A stretch of DNA of 64,000 nucleotides, taken from contig CM059584.1 in the NCBI GenBank assembly GCA_030407085.1, forward strand, positions 66,039,501 through 66,103,500, read 5' to 3'. How positions within the stretch are numbered: position 1 is the stretch's first letter; every line of letters starts with the position of its first letter. Positions 10,922-23,760 of this stretch are shown here, piece after piece. The position numbers and the translations under genes were made by a program. This DNA comes from Trichopria drosophilae (taxonomy: Eukaryota > Arthropoda > Insecta > Hymenoptera > Diapriidae). Below the pieces are notes generated by a model, which was not told where the DNA came from, made no database searches, and saw nothing but the letters and a program-made list of their open reading frames with translations.

Positions 10922-13551
10922 AGCCAGGTTACCATGGATTTCGTGTTTTTTTAAAATAAATTTTATTCACACTAAAAAACGTTTTTGGAATTCGAACTTT
11001 TTATATCTTAAAATACATGTCATCAACAATTAAAATATATTTTTTCGTAATTTTTTTATCAAAATGGCGGCTCAAAGTCGCTTCTCCTCCGAACCAATGA
11101 CAGGATTTCTTATCAAAAAATGATCTGCAAGTAAAAATGAAAATGGTTTCTTATTCTGTATGACATTGGCTATCGTGTGAACTAGAATAAAAAATGTAGA
11201 CCAAAAAAAAAATGTCAGCCTTTTCAATTTTTCGATCCCTTTTTTCAGTTTTAATTGTTTATAACTTTTTTAAATAACAATGAAGATTTTAGATCCTAGT
11301 CCAGACCATAGAGAGGCCTTTTAAGAGTAAAATGCCGTTTGCTTCATGTTTGTAACAATTTTTTATTCACACAAACTTGCATATAAATATCGAGAAGACG
11401 GAATCTAAGGACATATTATTAACTTTGATCATTTTTTCTTTTATTATTTTAGTGCATGGACATTTTAAAATTGAACACACTGGAATCGGGTAATTTTACA
11501 CTCACTTTACCGTTATTTCACCCGTCAATTTGATCGCACACGTCATGCTCGAACTAAATTACGCGAAATAAATAGGAATAAGTCTGGTAAGTCAAAATGA
11601 CAACGCAACGGGATAATTTACGCGGATAAAAATACATATATGAGACAAGTCAGAAGAATATAAATATCGCGGATAAAAATTATGCCTCATAAGTCACACA
11701 GATATATATGTATATATATACCTATATATAAAGTCATTACGCATAAAACAATTGGGGCTTCTGGGGCTCCTCAAAATATTGGGACGGTCCTGGCTCTCCC
11801 GGTGGTTTCCTCGTGTGACAATGTTTCCACGGATCCAGAATTCGGTGATCGGTGAGCGCGTTCGCCGGGTACCCTGATTCCTGCCGTCCTTTGCGTTCCG
11901 GTCCTTCGCTGTAACGAAAGGCGGAAGATTTGACGGCAGAGAGAAGCGAAATCTGATGTCAGATGAAGATGGTAAAAGGCGCTCACCTTGGACTTCGATC
12001 TGTGGATCGAGTCAACGAAGAAACCAACGCGTTTTTTTTATCAATCTCCCGGCACTGGATCTCTCCTTCAAGTCGATGTGGATCGATCGTTGTCGACGTG
12101 CCAGGTTCCGCCTTCCTTAGGTGTCGTTTGGCGGAAATGCAAGAGAGCGTTTTCATTTAACGCGTCGTATTTATCCCCTAAAGAGACGTCCAATATGCCT
12201 GTCACTATTCAGCTTTTTACTTGAAATTCGGGCCGAACTCTCATAGTTTTAAATGTCATTTGTGCGATTTGATTGACAGGCCGCCCACCTGATTCAAATT
12301 TTGTGCGCGCCCGAATTCCGACTGGCTACGTCATTCGCAGTCATTCGGCACGCCTCGTCATAGATCGGAGCATGCTTCGTCAATCCCGTATATCTTCGTT
12401 TGTGCGGTTCGTCTTCTTCCGGAATGAAAACAGTCATGGCGGCTCCTGTCGCACGTGTGGCATGATGGTCGTCAATTTACGCCGGTCTTCCTCTAATTTC
12501 TCGCGATTTTCGCCTAGTTAATTGTAACTCTTCTCTCCCTATTCGCTACGAACGTCGCGTTACATGTTGATAGGTGCAATAGTTTTTAAATGAGAGTGTC
12601 ATTAAGTTGAAAAAACGTGTTTTCGAGAAAAACCCCGTTAAAGTTTTTAAAGTTTTTTTTTTGTTTTATTCGTGAAAAATTGTTGTAAAAAGTGATTTTT
12701 ACTTACATATCCAATCCGGCTTCGTACACCACCCCTTCCTGGTGTTCATATGCGTCATTTCCAAGGATTTTTGCATTTATAAAACCAACTTATATCAAGC
12801 GCATTGCAAAAACTATCCTTCTGTTGATTTCGTAACCATTACTTATTTTTGGAGATGAAGAGATTGGTTCACTCTTCTCACAATTACATATAATTTCTAG
12901 TAGAAACCCCAATCCTTTTAAATCACTTTTTCCGAATCGCACTTTCTGACCACAGTTTACACAAGCAACTCTTTTCTGCAATAATATAAACGCAGACCAC
13001 TGAACGATCACGTAAGCCAGAGACGGATCGATAGTTACTTCCAATTGCGGCCGGCTGTTTTTTAGTTTTTTAGCAGCAGCACTGCTTTTTCAATGTTACT
13101 ATCTGAAGTATGTCGATTACCACTAAATCTCCTCTGCTTCGATCTATGCGGTATTCCATATGATGTTTTTCTATCCATGATGAATTTTTAGTACACACGA
13201 ACGAAAAATTTACAAACGCGTGCAAAGACTGAAGCGAACTATTACCAACGAAAATTCCGCGTATACTAAACTAGAAACTCTGCTGAAACTACAAAGAAGT
13301 AAACACTTATCAAAATCGAAAAGAAACAAAACAATAAGGCGGTCCGTTGGAATGTAACAGCTATCACCACGCCGGGTGCTCAAGCGGCCAGATTTACTGC
13401 TTACCGCGCTCCACTCACCCCTATTTTATACCAGTTTTTCAGTCGTTCGGACCTTCGGGACTAATTCTACGTTATTTCTGATACTATTTCCTAGCGATTT
13501 ACGAACAACAAAAATTTCGATTTTATCAAAATTTTCCATGGTAACCTGGGC
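10922..13551. mobile_element. TTAA-flanked DNA transposon (2.6 kb)
   Basis: The ends AGCCAGGTTACCATGG and CCATGGTAACCTGGGC are near-perfect inverted repeats, and each is flanked by TTAA (10918-10921, 13552-13555), the duplication of piggyBac and Kolobok elements. A broken transposase lies near the right end on the reverse strand. The middle holds AT-rich sequence and a GC-rich block (11760-12560) with no recognisable gene. The superfamily is inferred from the duplication and the transposase type. Confidence 0.7.
12790..13178 (-). pseudogene. transposase N-terminal fragment (Mutator-like transposase domain type)
   Basis: From ATG 13178-13176 the frame reads MDRKTSYGIPHRSKQRR.., shifts in an A-run near 13095, and continues KKLKNSRPQLEV.., CVNCGQKVRF and SNGYEINRRIVFAMRLI before a TAA. 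Proteins with this layout (CxxC knuckle, then N.SYEVNRR.VFAMRL) are common in insect genomes and are annotated as Mutator-like transposase domain proteins. The catalytic part is missing. It lies inside and in line with the TTAA-flanked element, so it is probably what remains of that element's own transposase. Confidence 0.6.
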
Positions 13552-13611
13552 TTAAGGGAGGGAATACCCACAAAATCAGCTCTCTGAAATGCACTTTTAA
13601 AAAATTTGAAA

Positions 13612-14205
13612 AATGTTGTCTTTAGTAATTTTTGACGTGGAATTCAGTGGCGCTAAAATAAAAAATGAAACAGCGATTTTTGAACCCCAAATTAAAACTT
13701 GACAAAAAAATTGGTTTTTCGAAAAAGTGCTTCTACATTTTCAAAATTAATTTAAAAATTCAAAAAAATCAGGGTGAACGTATAAACCCATTTTCTAAAT
13801 AATTATGCATAGATTTAAAAAAATTCAATTTTTTCTTGAAAGAAAATTTTATTGGAGTAAACAAAATTTGTTTAGGGTCAAAAGAATATGTTACATTTTT
13901 TATTCTAGCGCCATTGAATTCCATGACAAACATTACAAAAAAATAATTTTTTTGCCTTTACATTTTACCCGAAAAAGATTTTGGTTTTTCGAAAACATGC
14001 TTCTACATTTTTCTAAATTAGTTTAAACATTTTTTTTAATTAGGGTGAACATAAAAACTTATTTTCTCAATAATTACGGATGAATTTAAAAAAATTCAGT
14101 TTTTTCGAAAAAAAAAATTTTTTTAAGGGTCGAAAAAAATGTTTACACTTTTTATTTTAGCACCACTGAATTTACGTCAAAAATTATTAAAGATATAATA
14201 TTTTT
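13612..14205. repeat. AT-rich inverted/direct repeat cluster
   Basis: The segment at 13612-13665 (TTGACG..GAATTCAGTGGCGCT) recurs inverted at 14148-14205, and a further related copy lies near 13905-13945. Between them two direct copies of a unit of about 270 bp contain GGTTTTTCGAAAA and CTTCTACATTTT. It looks like a small terminal-inverted-repeat element with an internal tandem duplication. No flanking duplication was resolved. Confidence 0.5.
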
Positions 14206-14220
14206 ATATTTTTTAAAAGT

Positions 14221-14300
14221 GTTGATCGGACGGGGATCGAACTCGAGCCCTATGATTTCGTCGTCCAGTGCGTTAGCCCCTGAGCCTGAACCACGAAGCC
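14221..14300 (-). mobile_element. tRNA-derived SINE head (fragment)
   Basis: Read on the reverse strand, this contains an A-box-like GGTTCAGGCTCAGGGG and a B-box-like GAGTTCGATCCCC at tRNA spacing, in about 75 bases. The arms do not form a clean cloverleaf, so it is a tRNA-derived retroposon head rather than a gene. The following 100 bases contain another inverted pair (CACACGAAG..CTTCGTGTG). Confidence 0.5.
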
Positions 14301-14640
14301 GATATTATTATTATTATCCTCATATCGACTTCCCACACGAAGACTAGCACGCCTGTCGCTTTCTCCATTGCTCAAAATATGAATACACAAGCGTGCTGGC
14401 CTTCGTGTGGGCTGTCGATGTATATTGAGAGGTTATATATACATTGGCGTCCACATTAGCGTTTTTGCAAACTTTTATAATATTGGTTATGGTTTATGAA
14501 CTATCTGCAGGGTTTCTCGTGTTTAATGGTGCGAGTCCTACGGCCCCAATCCCGCAGAAATCTGCAATTTAATTTTTTTAATTTTTATTTTCTCGGAAAA
14601 CACAATCGACAAAGGGGGCCGTTTGCACGCGGATGTTAAC

Positions 14641-14735
14641 CGCAATACGCACGCACACAAACGCACACGCATACACACACTTGCACACATATACACACAC
14701 GCGCCTACAAATATGTATACTTATAAATTTATATG
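14641..14735. repeat. (CA)-rich microsatellite
   Basis: Repeated CACACA/CGCACA units, decayed. Confidence 0.6.
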
Positions 14736-14765
14736 TATGTATAAGGGTCATTAGATATAATGACA

Positions 14766-15392
14766 TAAAAATCTATAGATTCCTCCTCTCGGCCGACTCG
14801 CGTGCATTCCCGAGGAGGAAACTTTTTATTAATCGCGATGAAATTAAACCGATTTTTAATCTTAATTGAAAAGGTTATTTTTTATCATTAGACGAACGAA
14901 GCAGAATTCCCTCACCGAAAAGATGAGAGAATTCCACCTCTCGCGTTTCATCTTGATCTGCACGTACTGGAATCATCAGCAAGGCTTGTTGGTGCAGATC
15001 TGCCTTGTACGCCGCTTACTATTCTTCACGATAGAAAGTCTTATGTACAGAATAGGATGGATCTCACTAGATGCGAAAATCCAACCCTCGTACTCAAGAC
15101 GAATCTGCCAACGATCTACCAAGTGTGAAAAAACAAAGAGTCACTCACTCGACAAGGTAGACAGTGACATTATCGTCTGATGATAAACAGATGTTATCGA
15201 TTAACCTTAAAAACGCCAGAGGTGGAATTCTCTCATCTTTTCAGTGAGGGAATTCTGCTTCGTTCGTCTGATGATAAAAAATAACCTTTTCAATTAAGAT
15301 TAAAATTCGGTTTAATTTCATCGCGATTAATAAAAAGTTTCCTCCTCGGGAATGCACGCGAGTCGGCCGAGAGGAGGAATCTATAGATTTTT
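14766..15392. mobile_element. foldback element with about 170-bp arms
   Basis: The left arm (14766-14942) and right arm (15227-15392) are nearly perfect inverted copies, beginning AAAAATCTATAGATTCC. The centre of about 280 bp has no recognisable gene, although one open frame runs through it. High arm identity suggests fairly recent origin or gene conversion. No target duplication is clear. Confidence 0.8.
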
Positions 15393-15727
15393 CTATGGTG
15401 GGGCATAAGCCGTATTTAATTTAAATATGTCAAACAGTTTTTGATTTTTAAATTTTTTATATTTCATCGCGAAGCGTCAGTAAATACGAATCTTTCATCC
15501 CAACAAATATTTTTTCTATATTCAAACGAATTTGAGTTACAGGAGTTTGAAAATAATACGTTTTTATTACATCGTAAACTTTGAAAAATCATAACTCGAA
15601 AATTTTAGATATCATATTAAAATAAAAAAACACGTGTATTTTACTTTCTTGTCTACAATATGAAAAAAATATGCCGCAGAATTTAAAATTTTAATTGTAA
15701 ATCTGACGTGGAATGACCCATAAGCAT

Positions 15728-15771
15728 GTATGTGTGTATCTATGTATGTATGTATGTATGTATGTATGTAT
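15728..15771. repeat. (GTAT)n microsatellite
   Basis: Tandem GTAT units with a short GTGT start. Confidence 0.85.
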
Positions 15772-18480
15772 AAACCAATAGATATTTTCAGATCTACCTG
15801 GGTTCCAACGTTAACGTAGATATCGAAACATGGAAATTAATTAAAAGGAAAAAACCGGCAATTTGTTCCTTCGTGAACTAACCGGGTTGTTTTATATATG
15901 GGCAAATCTCTAGAACTTTTAAACTGTGGAGTCCTGTGACACTACTTGAACGTCATTGCTTTCACACAAATGCTATATTTTTTTTATACTTCAAGATATC
16001 ATAAATAAAAAGCTTGATGAATTTCGAAGTCGCCCGACGTTACAGAGACGCTCTATAATTATTTATAGATACAAAAATAATGAAATTTCATGCGTCCCTT
16101 GCATGTTTTTTTTTACTCTTATGAGTATTGTATTTGCGCCGCGTGAGTTAACCTTGTGTTTTTAGCGCGAAATGGAGGCAAACATCTCATAAAGCAATAT
16201 ATTCATATGAATTATATGTGCCACACATTTAATTGTATAGAGTGAGCTTACAGTACCCGTCCCTTGAATTTCGTAAATTCTAAATTTATTTAAACTTGTT
16301 TATTTATTATCCGCGCCGTCTTAGAAATCGAATATTTATTGTTTTTGGTTATTAAGGGACACAATAATAAAGTGTTTTACACTTTACTCATTTGTGTGCG
16401 CCTTAAACTGTTGATGTTATACAAGTGTAAACATACATTCCAAAAACGTGCCAATTTCAGAAAATTGACTATTTTTCGTGGCACATTCAAAATATCACCA
16501 ATATCAAGTTGTTGTTCGGTGTGCTGGTAAGTAAATACATTATATCAGTATGTAAAGTGCGCGGCATTCTTATATTTTACATATTTTCAAAGTTATTGAA
16601 AGAACTATTTATAAAGTCGTAATTTAACGATGAATTAAACACTGTAAGCTTAGTAACATTGTGGTCAGAAACTAAAAGTATGTTTATTCAGATAAAATTT
16701 GGTGTTCTTTATGTGTTTAAAGAAAAACAATTCTTTATTATACTTGTTTAAGCACTGTGTTTCAAATTCGAGCTAATGTAAAACAAAATATGCATTTCGA
16801 GTCTATGTATAAGTGATAACCCGGGAAAAAATGAATCATATATACATGTAAACCAAAATAAATTGTAAAACAAAATATTAAATAAATATTGCTTAAAATG
16901 CAATGTTATATACATCTTCAACTCTCACATAAGTGATATTTTTAAAAAATTGGGCGGAAATGCGTTATTTAATTATTAACCTTTCAAAAAATCAAAATTT
17001 CAAGCTCATCCCGGTGGTCAATATTTTGGACATTGTACCGCAAAGTTTTAATGCCGTTGAGTAAAAAGGATGCACAAGCGTACATTTTTACTTCTTATGT
17101 AGATATGAATACATATACCCAACGCCAATGTTGTGCTTGAAGTTTAAAAAAAAAATTTATTGAGAGGCTGAAATTTAAAAGTTCCAGAGATTTGCCCATA
17201 TATAAACAATTATCTAATCGGTGTGTGGCGTTGGAGAAAATTTCAAGACAGCTGCAGAATCGTTCTCCGCGTAAAGAATTCACACCCCAGAATATAAACG
17301 CTATGAAAGGTAATGTTGCCCGTAAAAAAGAAATAGAATTCTGTGTTTTTTACATATATCCAATTGAATACTATACGATTTCAGATATTTATCAAGATTT
17401 CTTAAAGGAAATAAAATCAAAAAACAGAAAAGAACTACTTCGGAAATTCAACTCGGCGATTGGATCAATGGTCGTCTTCTTATAACAGTGTACACAATAC
17501 AATTTAAATAAATAAAAAATGTAAAAAATTAATGGTAAAAACACATATAATTATTTAATTCCTAAATTGTTAAAACCTTATCATTTAAGGCCTAGTTTTT
17601 TGAAAATGTTAATTGTATATTATTGTATAAATACCTAAAGGTAAAAAGAATAATGAAAATTATTACACTAAAAGTGAAAAAAGATGACTGGTCACGATAT
17701 GTAGTTAAAGTAATTATATGGAACACACAAATGAAATTAGAAATTAATCTCTGATGAGGAATATTGGACGTTTGTATAATCCACATGTTAATTCTGTAAT
17801 GAAAGAGTAATTTATAATATAATTTTCTGCATTTAGTTCAATTAATTACATCGCGACCAATATGTTTTCATGATAGTATCTATATATACCGCGATTTTCA
17901 TAAGTCTCAGCGTTGATTATCAACGGACAAAAAGTAGGACATCCGAAGGCTCTCCTGGATGCAATTTTCGTCAAATTAAAACCAATGATAGCTAAAATTC
18001 AAGATTTTTTCAATGCCAGCAAAATTATTCCAGGCCGCAAATCGCTATTTTAGTATGTAAAATGAGTTAAATGCAAAAAACTACAAAAATTACTGTTACT
18101 TCTTAAGATGAGTCGGACCGTGCGTTTGATTTGGTATTGCAAGGAATTCCTCAATTTTTTATTTTTAGAAAGAAACACTTTTTTTCGCTATTGCTTGTTT
18201 ATATCGACAATATTAGTTTTAAGGTTTTAGTAAGTTGCATACCACATTTGTCCATATTCATACAGAATTTCATGACAAAAAACATAAAATAAGATTATTT
18301 ACAGGACTTTAAGTAACCCACTGCGCCGCAAAGGGATAAGGGGCGGCTAAATACCGACTCGCTTTTACCGACGCCGTATTCTACATTAAAAAGCATATGT
18401 TGGGGGTTAATTTACAATCAACCTTTGATAAAAGCTCTTTTACGTGTTCGCCCAATTATCACCGATCGCACTGAAATTTT
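15772..18480. other. AT-rich region without a recognisable gene
   Basis: No domain or repeat boundary was identified. A 97-codon open frame at 17192-17485 (+) has protein-like composition and contains donor-like GTAATG near 17311 and an acceptor-like TTTCAG at 17380-17385, but no family is recognised and neighbouring exons are not evident. Confidence 0.4.
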
Positions 18481-18587
18481 CTCATTGTTGAACATTATTA
18501 AGAAAATATTACAGGCCCATTTCTCATATGAGATCTCATGTGAGAAAATATTAAGGGCTCATTTCTCATATGAGTAGTTATTTCAGA

Positions 18588-19165
18588 AGAAACAACCGTG
18601 ACGCCCGACTGTATCTGCGGTTGTTTTGCGGTAGTTTTACGGTTAATTTAGAAAGGAACAACCGCGACGTCCTACTGTCCTCGCGGTTGTTTTGTGGTTG
18701 TTTTACGGTTAATTTCGAAAGAAACAACCGCACGTCCTACTGCCGTACCGGTTATTTTGCGGTTAATTCAAATAAAAACACCCGCGCCATCTGACTGTTG
18801 TAGGGTTTTGTTTTGCGGTTGTTTGAGGTTAATTTGAAAAGAAACAACCGTGACGCCCGACTGTACCTTCGGTTGTTTTGCGGTGATTTTGCGGTTAATT
18901 AGGAAAGGAATAATCGCGACGTCCTACTGTCGTAGCGGTTGTTTTGCGTTTGTTTTGAGGTTAATTCAAATAAAAACAACCGCGCCGTTCGACTGTTGTA
19001 GGGATTGTTTTGAGGTTAATTCGAAAAGAAACAACCGCGACGTCCGACTGAACCTGCGGTGGTTTCGCGGTTGTTTTTCAGTTAAATTTGGAAGGAATAA
19101 CCGTGACGCCGTACTGTCGGTGCGGTTGCTTTTTGCGGTAGTTTCGTGGTTGTCGTTTCCGATAG
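18588..19165. repeat. hairpin-forming minisatellite, 54-68 bp units
   Basis: Nine degenerate units each carry AACAACCG..ACG.C..ACTG followed by GCGGTTGTTTTGCGG. The AACAACCG and CGGTTGTT parts are complementary, so each unit can fold on itself. Unit types recur with a super-period of about 250 bp (compare 18588 with 18840, and 18653 with 18907), a higher-order arrangement. Long open frames across it arise because some unit lengths preserve frame and are not genes. Confidence 0.85.
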
Positions 19166-19169
19166 GGTT

Positions 19170-19480
19170 ATGCCAAATTATGACGTCTCGCTTAGGTACA
19201 AGGATTGGCGTTGCGGGTTGCAGGAGCGTACCAGTCAGTATCTCAAATGCAATATTAGTTCTTGCCAGCGTGATCCCTATTGTTCTGCTGGCCCACAAGA
19301 CGAAGCGTATCTACAATCGACGACTGGAGATAACCCTCCGGGAAGTAAGGCGAGAGCAATGAGCGCGGACTATTGACCAGTGACAGGAGCGATGAGCTCG
19401 CGGTGAATTAGCGAAATGGACTCACAGCTGGATGCAGTTTCCCAGTATGCCGAAGGACTTCTCCGTACTAAAAAGAAGAA
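19170..19480 (+). pseudogene. LINE polymerase C-terminal fragment (R1/Jockey-like)
   Basis: The translation contains ASVIPIVLLAHKTKRIYNRR and, after stops, LAKWTHSWMQFPSMPKDF. This matches the region after the reverse transcriptase in arthropod R1-type elements (AGVIPIDLLA.ERKRIY..., then GRWT..LIP.L..W). Stops interrupt the frame and no RT core is adjacent, so this is an isolated fragment. It abuts the minisatellite on its left. Confidence 0.5.
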
Positions 19481-19810
19481 GCTGGCAGAAAGAGAATGAA
19501 TCCTGACAGAGTGAGGCTCCAATTATCATTAGATACCCATACAGCCCACTTATTCAGAATCGATACTTGATACCTTCATAATATGTAACTATCACGTATT
19601 GATAACCTCGGATATCATTGCAAGTATCTATTTGATACATTACTGATACGTTTCCACTAGATTTCTAGTTCGTTCCAATAGCCGATTTCATATCATGTTA
19701 TGTAATTCGTTTCAGATTCGTAACATTCACATAAACAAAATACGAAGTATATATGTATTGTTGATGTAAAATATTTATTTCAATTACAGCAGAATTGTAA
19801 CGTAAATATT

Positions 19811-20241
19811 TGTTACGGACAGTATCGATGTTTTACCGACTGCAGTACCAGGCGTAGGTTTTTCTCACAAAGGTGGTTTTCCCTACGCCATAGCACACCC
19901 GAATGGGGGTACCTCTCAAAATGAAGCAGGCCTATTAGGTAATTATGTAAAGGCCCTTCGAAATGGTGACGATCTCGATAAAATTATTTGTAATTCGAAT
20001 ATTATAGTATCGATATACAATATGACGCTGTAGTCTATTTAAATGTTCGAGAAATCGAAAAGTCGAACTAAAATGTGAAAAACTGACGATCGGATTTTCA
20101 GTACGTTTCGGGACGTTGTCGAGTGCGGAAGTCCGCGTCGCGATCGGATCGTCACCGCTTGATCGGAATAAATTGATATATTTTCGTGTGGCCGATCACA
20201 TTGTGTGTTTCATTTCCAAGCCCTTCCACCAGTCGTTTACA
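19811..20241 (+). repeat. left LTR
   Basis: It begins TGTTACGG and ends GTTTACA. AATAAA at about 20166 may be the polyadenylation signal. By eye it differs from the right LTR at about 10 of 431 positions, without length change, which points to a rather young insertion. Confidence 0.95.
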
Positions 20242-20244
20242 AAT

Positions 20245-20262
20245 TGGTGCCGAAACCCGGGA
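20245..20262 (+). promoter_or_regulatory. primer binding site
   Basis: TGGTGCCGAAACCCGGGA starts 3 bases after the left LTR and begins TGG, the complement of a tRNA CCA end. The remaining bases would pair with a tRNA acceptor stem and T-arm. Which tRNA was not determined. Confidence 0.9.
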
Positions 20263-23200
20263 GCATTTGCCGGTTATGGTTGAAATGGCTTGTAGTGTGA
20301 GCAATTTGATGATATCGAATTATTCGCGTGTGACGATGCGGGATTTAGTCTCAGTGATTTGCACTGCAATGTGACGTTTTTGATGATCGTTGGATCTTAC
20401 ACTGTGGATTGATAAAGATTGAAAATCGTCTTCGAAAGAATCGAACCATGCCGACCCTTCTTGCGATCAAGTCGTGGGGAACATCGACGCGGCTGATGTG
20501 ATCCATCAATATAGTTGCATGGGGGAGAGCACGGAAGAAACTAATAAACATTAGACTGAAGAAAGTAAAAAGTTGTGTCGACCTGCGCTGTAAGTTAGAA
20601 AATCCAATCTTATGCGATATCGAAACCAACCGTGAATTCTGAGATCGGTCAAGCGATTCATAATATCCGAAAACATATGACGCGGTAATTACATGGAAAA
20701 TAACGTTTGTGTTGCAGCAGCCTAATGCGTGGTGTTGATGCCATTGTCTTACTGTATCCCCGGATTTATTGTTTATACGCTTCGTTACTGTAACTCTTGC
20801 GCTGTGGAAACACAACAAATGTTTACGGTGAGATTGTTATGTCGTCGCAAGGTAATACTGAGGTCGTAGCCATATCGGCACCACAAATTTGCTGTCGCAC
20901 CATAATATTGGCCTGCTACGGCATAAAATTATTTTCCGTATAAATTCCTTCAATTATGATAATTCTCCTTTTTCGAAAGTAGTTAATTTTACAACAATAT
21001 ATGTACGTCGAAACAAAACGTTCTCCTGATAAAGATTATTCGAATAAAATTAGAACGGGTCTTAACTTTTATTAAATTAAATCGAAAATAGTCGCAGCGA
21101 GTTGGATCACGACGATTCGGTCGGATAAACGGGCGATCGTGTTATTCGTCCTCCGTGGTGCTCGACTTTGGAATTCGAATATTTTTATTCCATAACACAT
21201 ACGTATACGAAACGAAATGTTAACCCGATTTGTTGGATATGATTATTGATTATTGATATATGATTAGATATCGGAAAGCCCCGCGATTGTGTATTGTTAT
21301 TTTCGAATTTGAAATTCTGTCACTGGATTGCGCGAAACAGTTGCTGCGCTACATCGTAGGTTATTATATACATGTTTTCTCCTTTAAATGAAGAAGGTTT
21401 GAAATGAAATATTATTGCGAAGACCTACTTTATAGTATTTAAATGTTGAAAATGATGTGACTGATTAATGTAATTGTAATGTAACGAGTTCTGCAAGCTC
21501 CCTTTAAGTTGATACATTGAGTACGAAGGATTTATTCGAAATACACATTTCTTTGCAAATGTTTTATTGAGTCGCAAAATTACACAACAAATTCGAATAA
21601 TGTTGTTGTCTGTTGTGGACTGAATATGACATATAGTAAAAATTATGTTATTTACATAAGATGTCGACATGTTAATAGATGTTACGAAAATTGAGTAACG
21701 TATGAAACTGTCCAATTAATAATTGAAAGTTGGATTAAAAGTGATGATAATTCGAAGTTGGATGACGATATATTAGTCACCCAATTACGTCGAAATCACG
21801 CTAAATTTAGTCAGACAGAGTGTTTTATTCAACGTTATAGCCCTTCGGGGTAAGCTGTCAACAATTTAAGGAAATGTCCACATTTTCGAATTTATTGAAT
21901 ATCAAATACAAAACAGCGCCTTCGACAGGTGTTCTGACGAACATCATCCTTCTCTAGATGTCCGTAAGAACATCGCACCTTTATAAATGTTGAAACGAAA
22001 CTGTTGCGAACAGTTCGAATCGTTCTCAAGATATTGCCGCCGAGACGTCGGCTTCGAGCGAATAAAGTTTTCGTTTTTGAAAGCTTTACCGCACGTTTTA
22101 TTTCATCGGTTTTGAACATAAATTTGGTGAATTGAAAGATAATCGAAATAACACCGCCTTAAATAGGTGTTAGTAAAACGTCGTGTTTTGTCCGATGTTT
22201 ATGGAAAATCACCCCCATTTTCTCAAACAGAAGTTTGATAGAAGATAATAAATTTTGGTACATATTCTAAAGAATGCCATATTTGATCGGCGTTTCCAAA
22301 GTTCAGTGTAGCAATTGATCTTTGATAAAACATGATTGGTTATCAACCTTTCGTATAGATAACTGAAATTCGATACGTTTATAAAGGTGTAAACAAAGTA
22401 GCATGAATCTATAATCGGATTATGATTCTATTCACAAATGAAAAAGAAATGTTCGGACCTTTTTGTGAACGGTTTGGTATCGATTTCATTTTGAATTTTG
22501 TGTGCGAATGGCAATTTGAATATTAGTAACGTAATATAAATCATAATAATATAAATGACTGCTTATGATTATGAAGGTCATGATAGGCGTCAATGTCGAT
22601 GGTGCACGGGTCCTAGTTTGGGCAGTGGATAGCGGGCCTCACGTATTTATATTTGCACTTGTCTTGAATGATAAGTCCAATTATTTGGATGGCGTTGACG
22701 ACGTGATGAATCGAATTGGAATCGATTTAAATTTCGTTACGTATTTTGGATACGAATCCAAAATATGTGTCCTTTAATCTCATTATTATTCGTTAGAAGG
22801 ATGAGTCTTCGTTTGTTCCTTACGGAATGGTTTGAAAACCATTGAGGCAGTCGATCGAAAGAGTCGACAGTCGCGAACTAATCGACTTTTTTGCCGGATG
22901 GTCGTATTCTGCAAAGATAGTAAGCAGATCGTTTGTTTTCGACAGTTTAAAAGGAAAGCATTTTGAATGTCTATGGAACACAGTCAATCGCAAGTCGGCC
23001 GCGATCTGACGAGGTGAAACTTTGAATGAAATTGATACCAAACTTGAGTTGTTTGTGAAGCCTAGCACTCGTTCTGTTCCTGAGTCGAGAACAGTCAGTC
23101 GTTGATTTTGTTTTCTTGTTTTTTCGATGCCGTACATAGAGTGGCATGATATTTCTATGGTAAATAATATAAACAGAGCTTGCAGATCTGCGACGGAATA

Positions 23201-23390
23201 TATCTTAAGAAAATGTATAATTCGTAAATGTAAAAAATTATTCGCATTATTTGAAAATGGCGATGATATCGCAAAATAGGGAACAGTTCGTACGAATTAT
23301 GTAATACAGCCAGGAAACGCAGATATTTATGAAACGTATGGCAAACATTGAACATTCGCTTTAAGTGCGATTAGTATTCGTCGAATATTC
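20263..23390. other. LARD interior, non-coding part 1
   Basis: No retroviral domain or host gene is visible on either strand. Open frames are short and lack any recognisable motif. Confidence 0.7.
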
Positions 23391-23399
23391 GAAACGCTG

Positions 23400-23760
23400 G
23401 AAAAAGAGGTCACCATTCCTTAGCGGTTTACTTCGCGAAAACGCACCATAGTCGCTCGGTGACTACTCCAATATTTCGCTTGGCGAAAACTGCAAACAGT
23501 TGCTCGGCAACGAGCTACGAAGTTTGCTCGGCGAACACTTCCAAAGTCGCTTGGCGATAAATTATAAAATTTCGCTCGACCAGAGCTACAACGTTGCTCT
23601 ACAATACGCTATAAGTTACAAAGTTCACTCGGCGAACACTTCATCTCTAATCAGTCACTCGGCGACAACCGCGATATCTCGCTCGGCGACAACTGCGATA
23701 TCTCGCTCGGCGAATATTGCTCGATTTGGCTCGGCAAAAACCTTCGATTCCTGGGCTACC
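23400..23760. repeat. degenerate CGCTCGGCGA repeat array in LARD
   Basis: About a dozen occurrences of a core close to TCGCTCGGCGAAAACT, spaced about 25-35 bp, become most regular near 23660-23720 (CTCGGCGACAACTGCGATAT). It may be a structured part of the retrotransposon RNA. The function is unknown. Confidence 0.7.

Noticed and set aside
11760..12560. GC-rich stretch that might be an LTR or gene exon set
   Set aside because: No matching flanks, no consistent coding frame and no splice pattern convincing enough.
14221..14300. Possible tRNA gene on the reverse strand
   Set aside because: Same reason: no clean cloverleaf, and the position fits a SINE head.
18570..19362. Long plus-strand open frames (74 and 170 codons)
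   Set aside because: Mostly generated by the minisatellite; the repeated peptide follows the DNA units and changes frame with unit length. Only the last part resembles a real protein, an R1-type LINE fragment reported separately.
20351..20818. 155-codon reverse-strand frame in the LTR element
   Set aside because: It is antisense to the element, has no retroviral or cellular motif, and its composition looks random.
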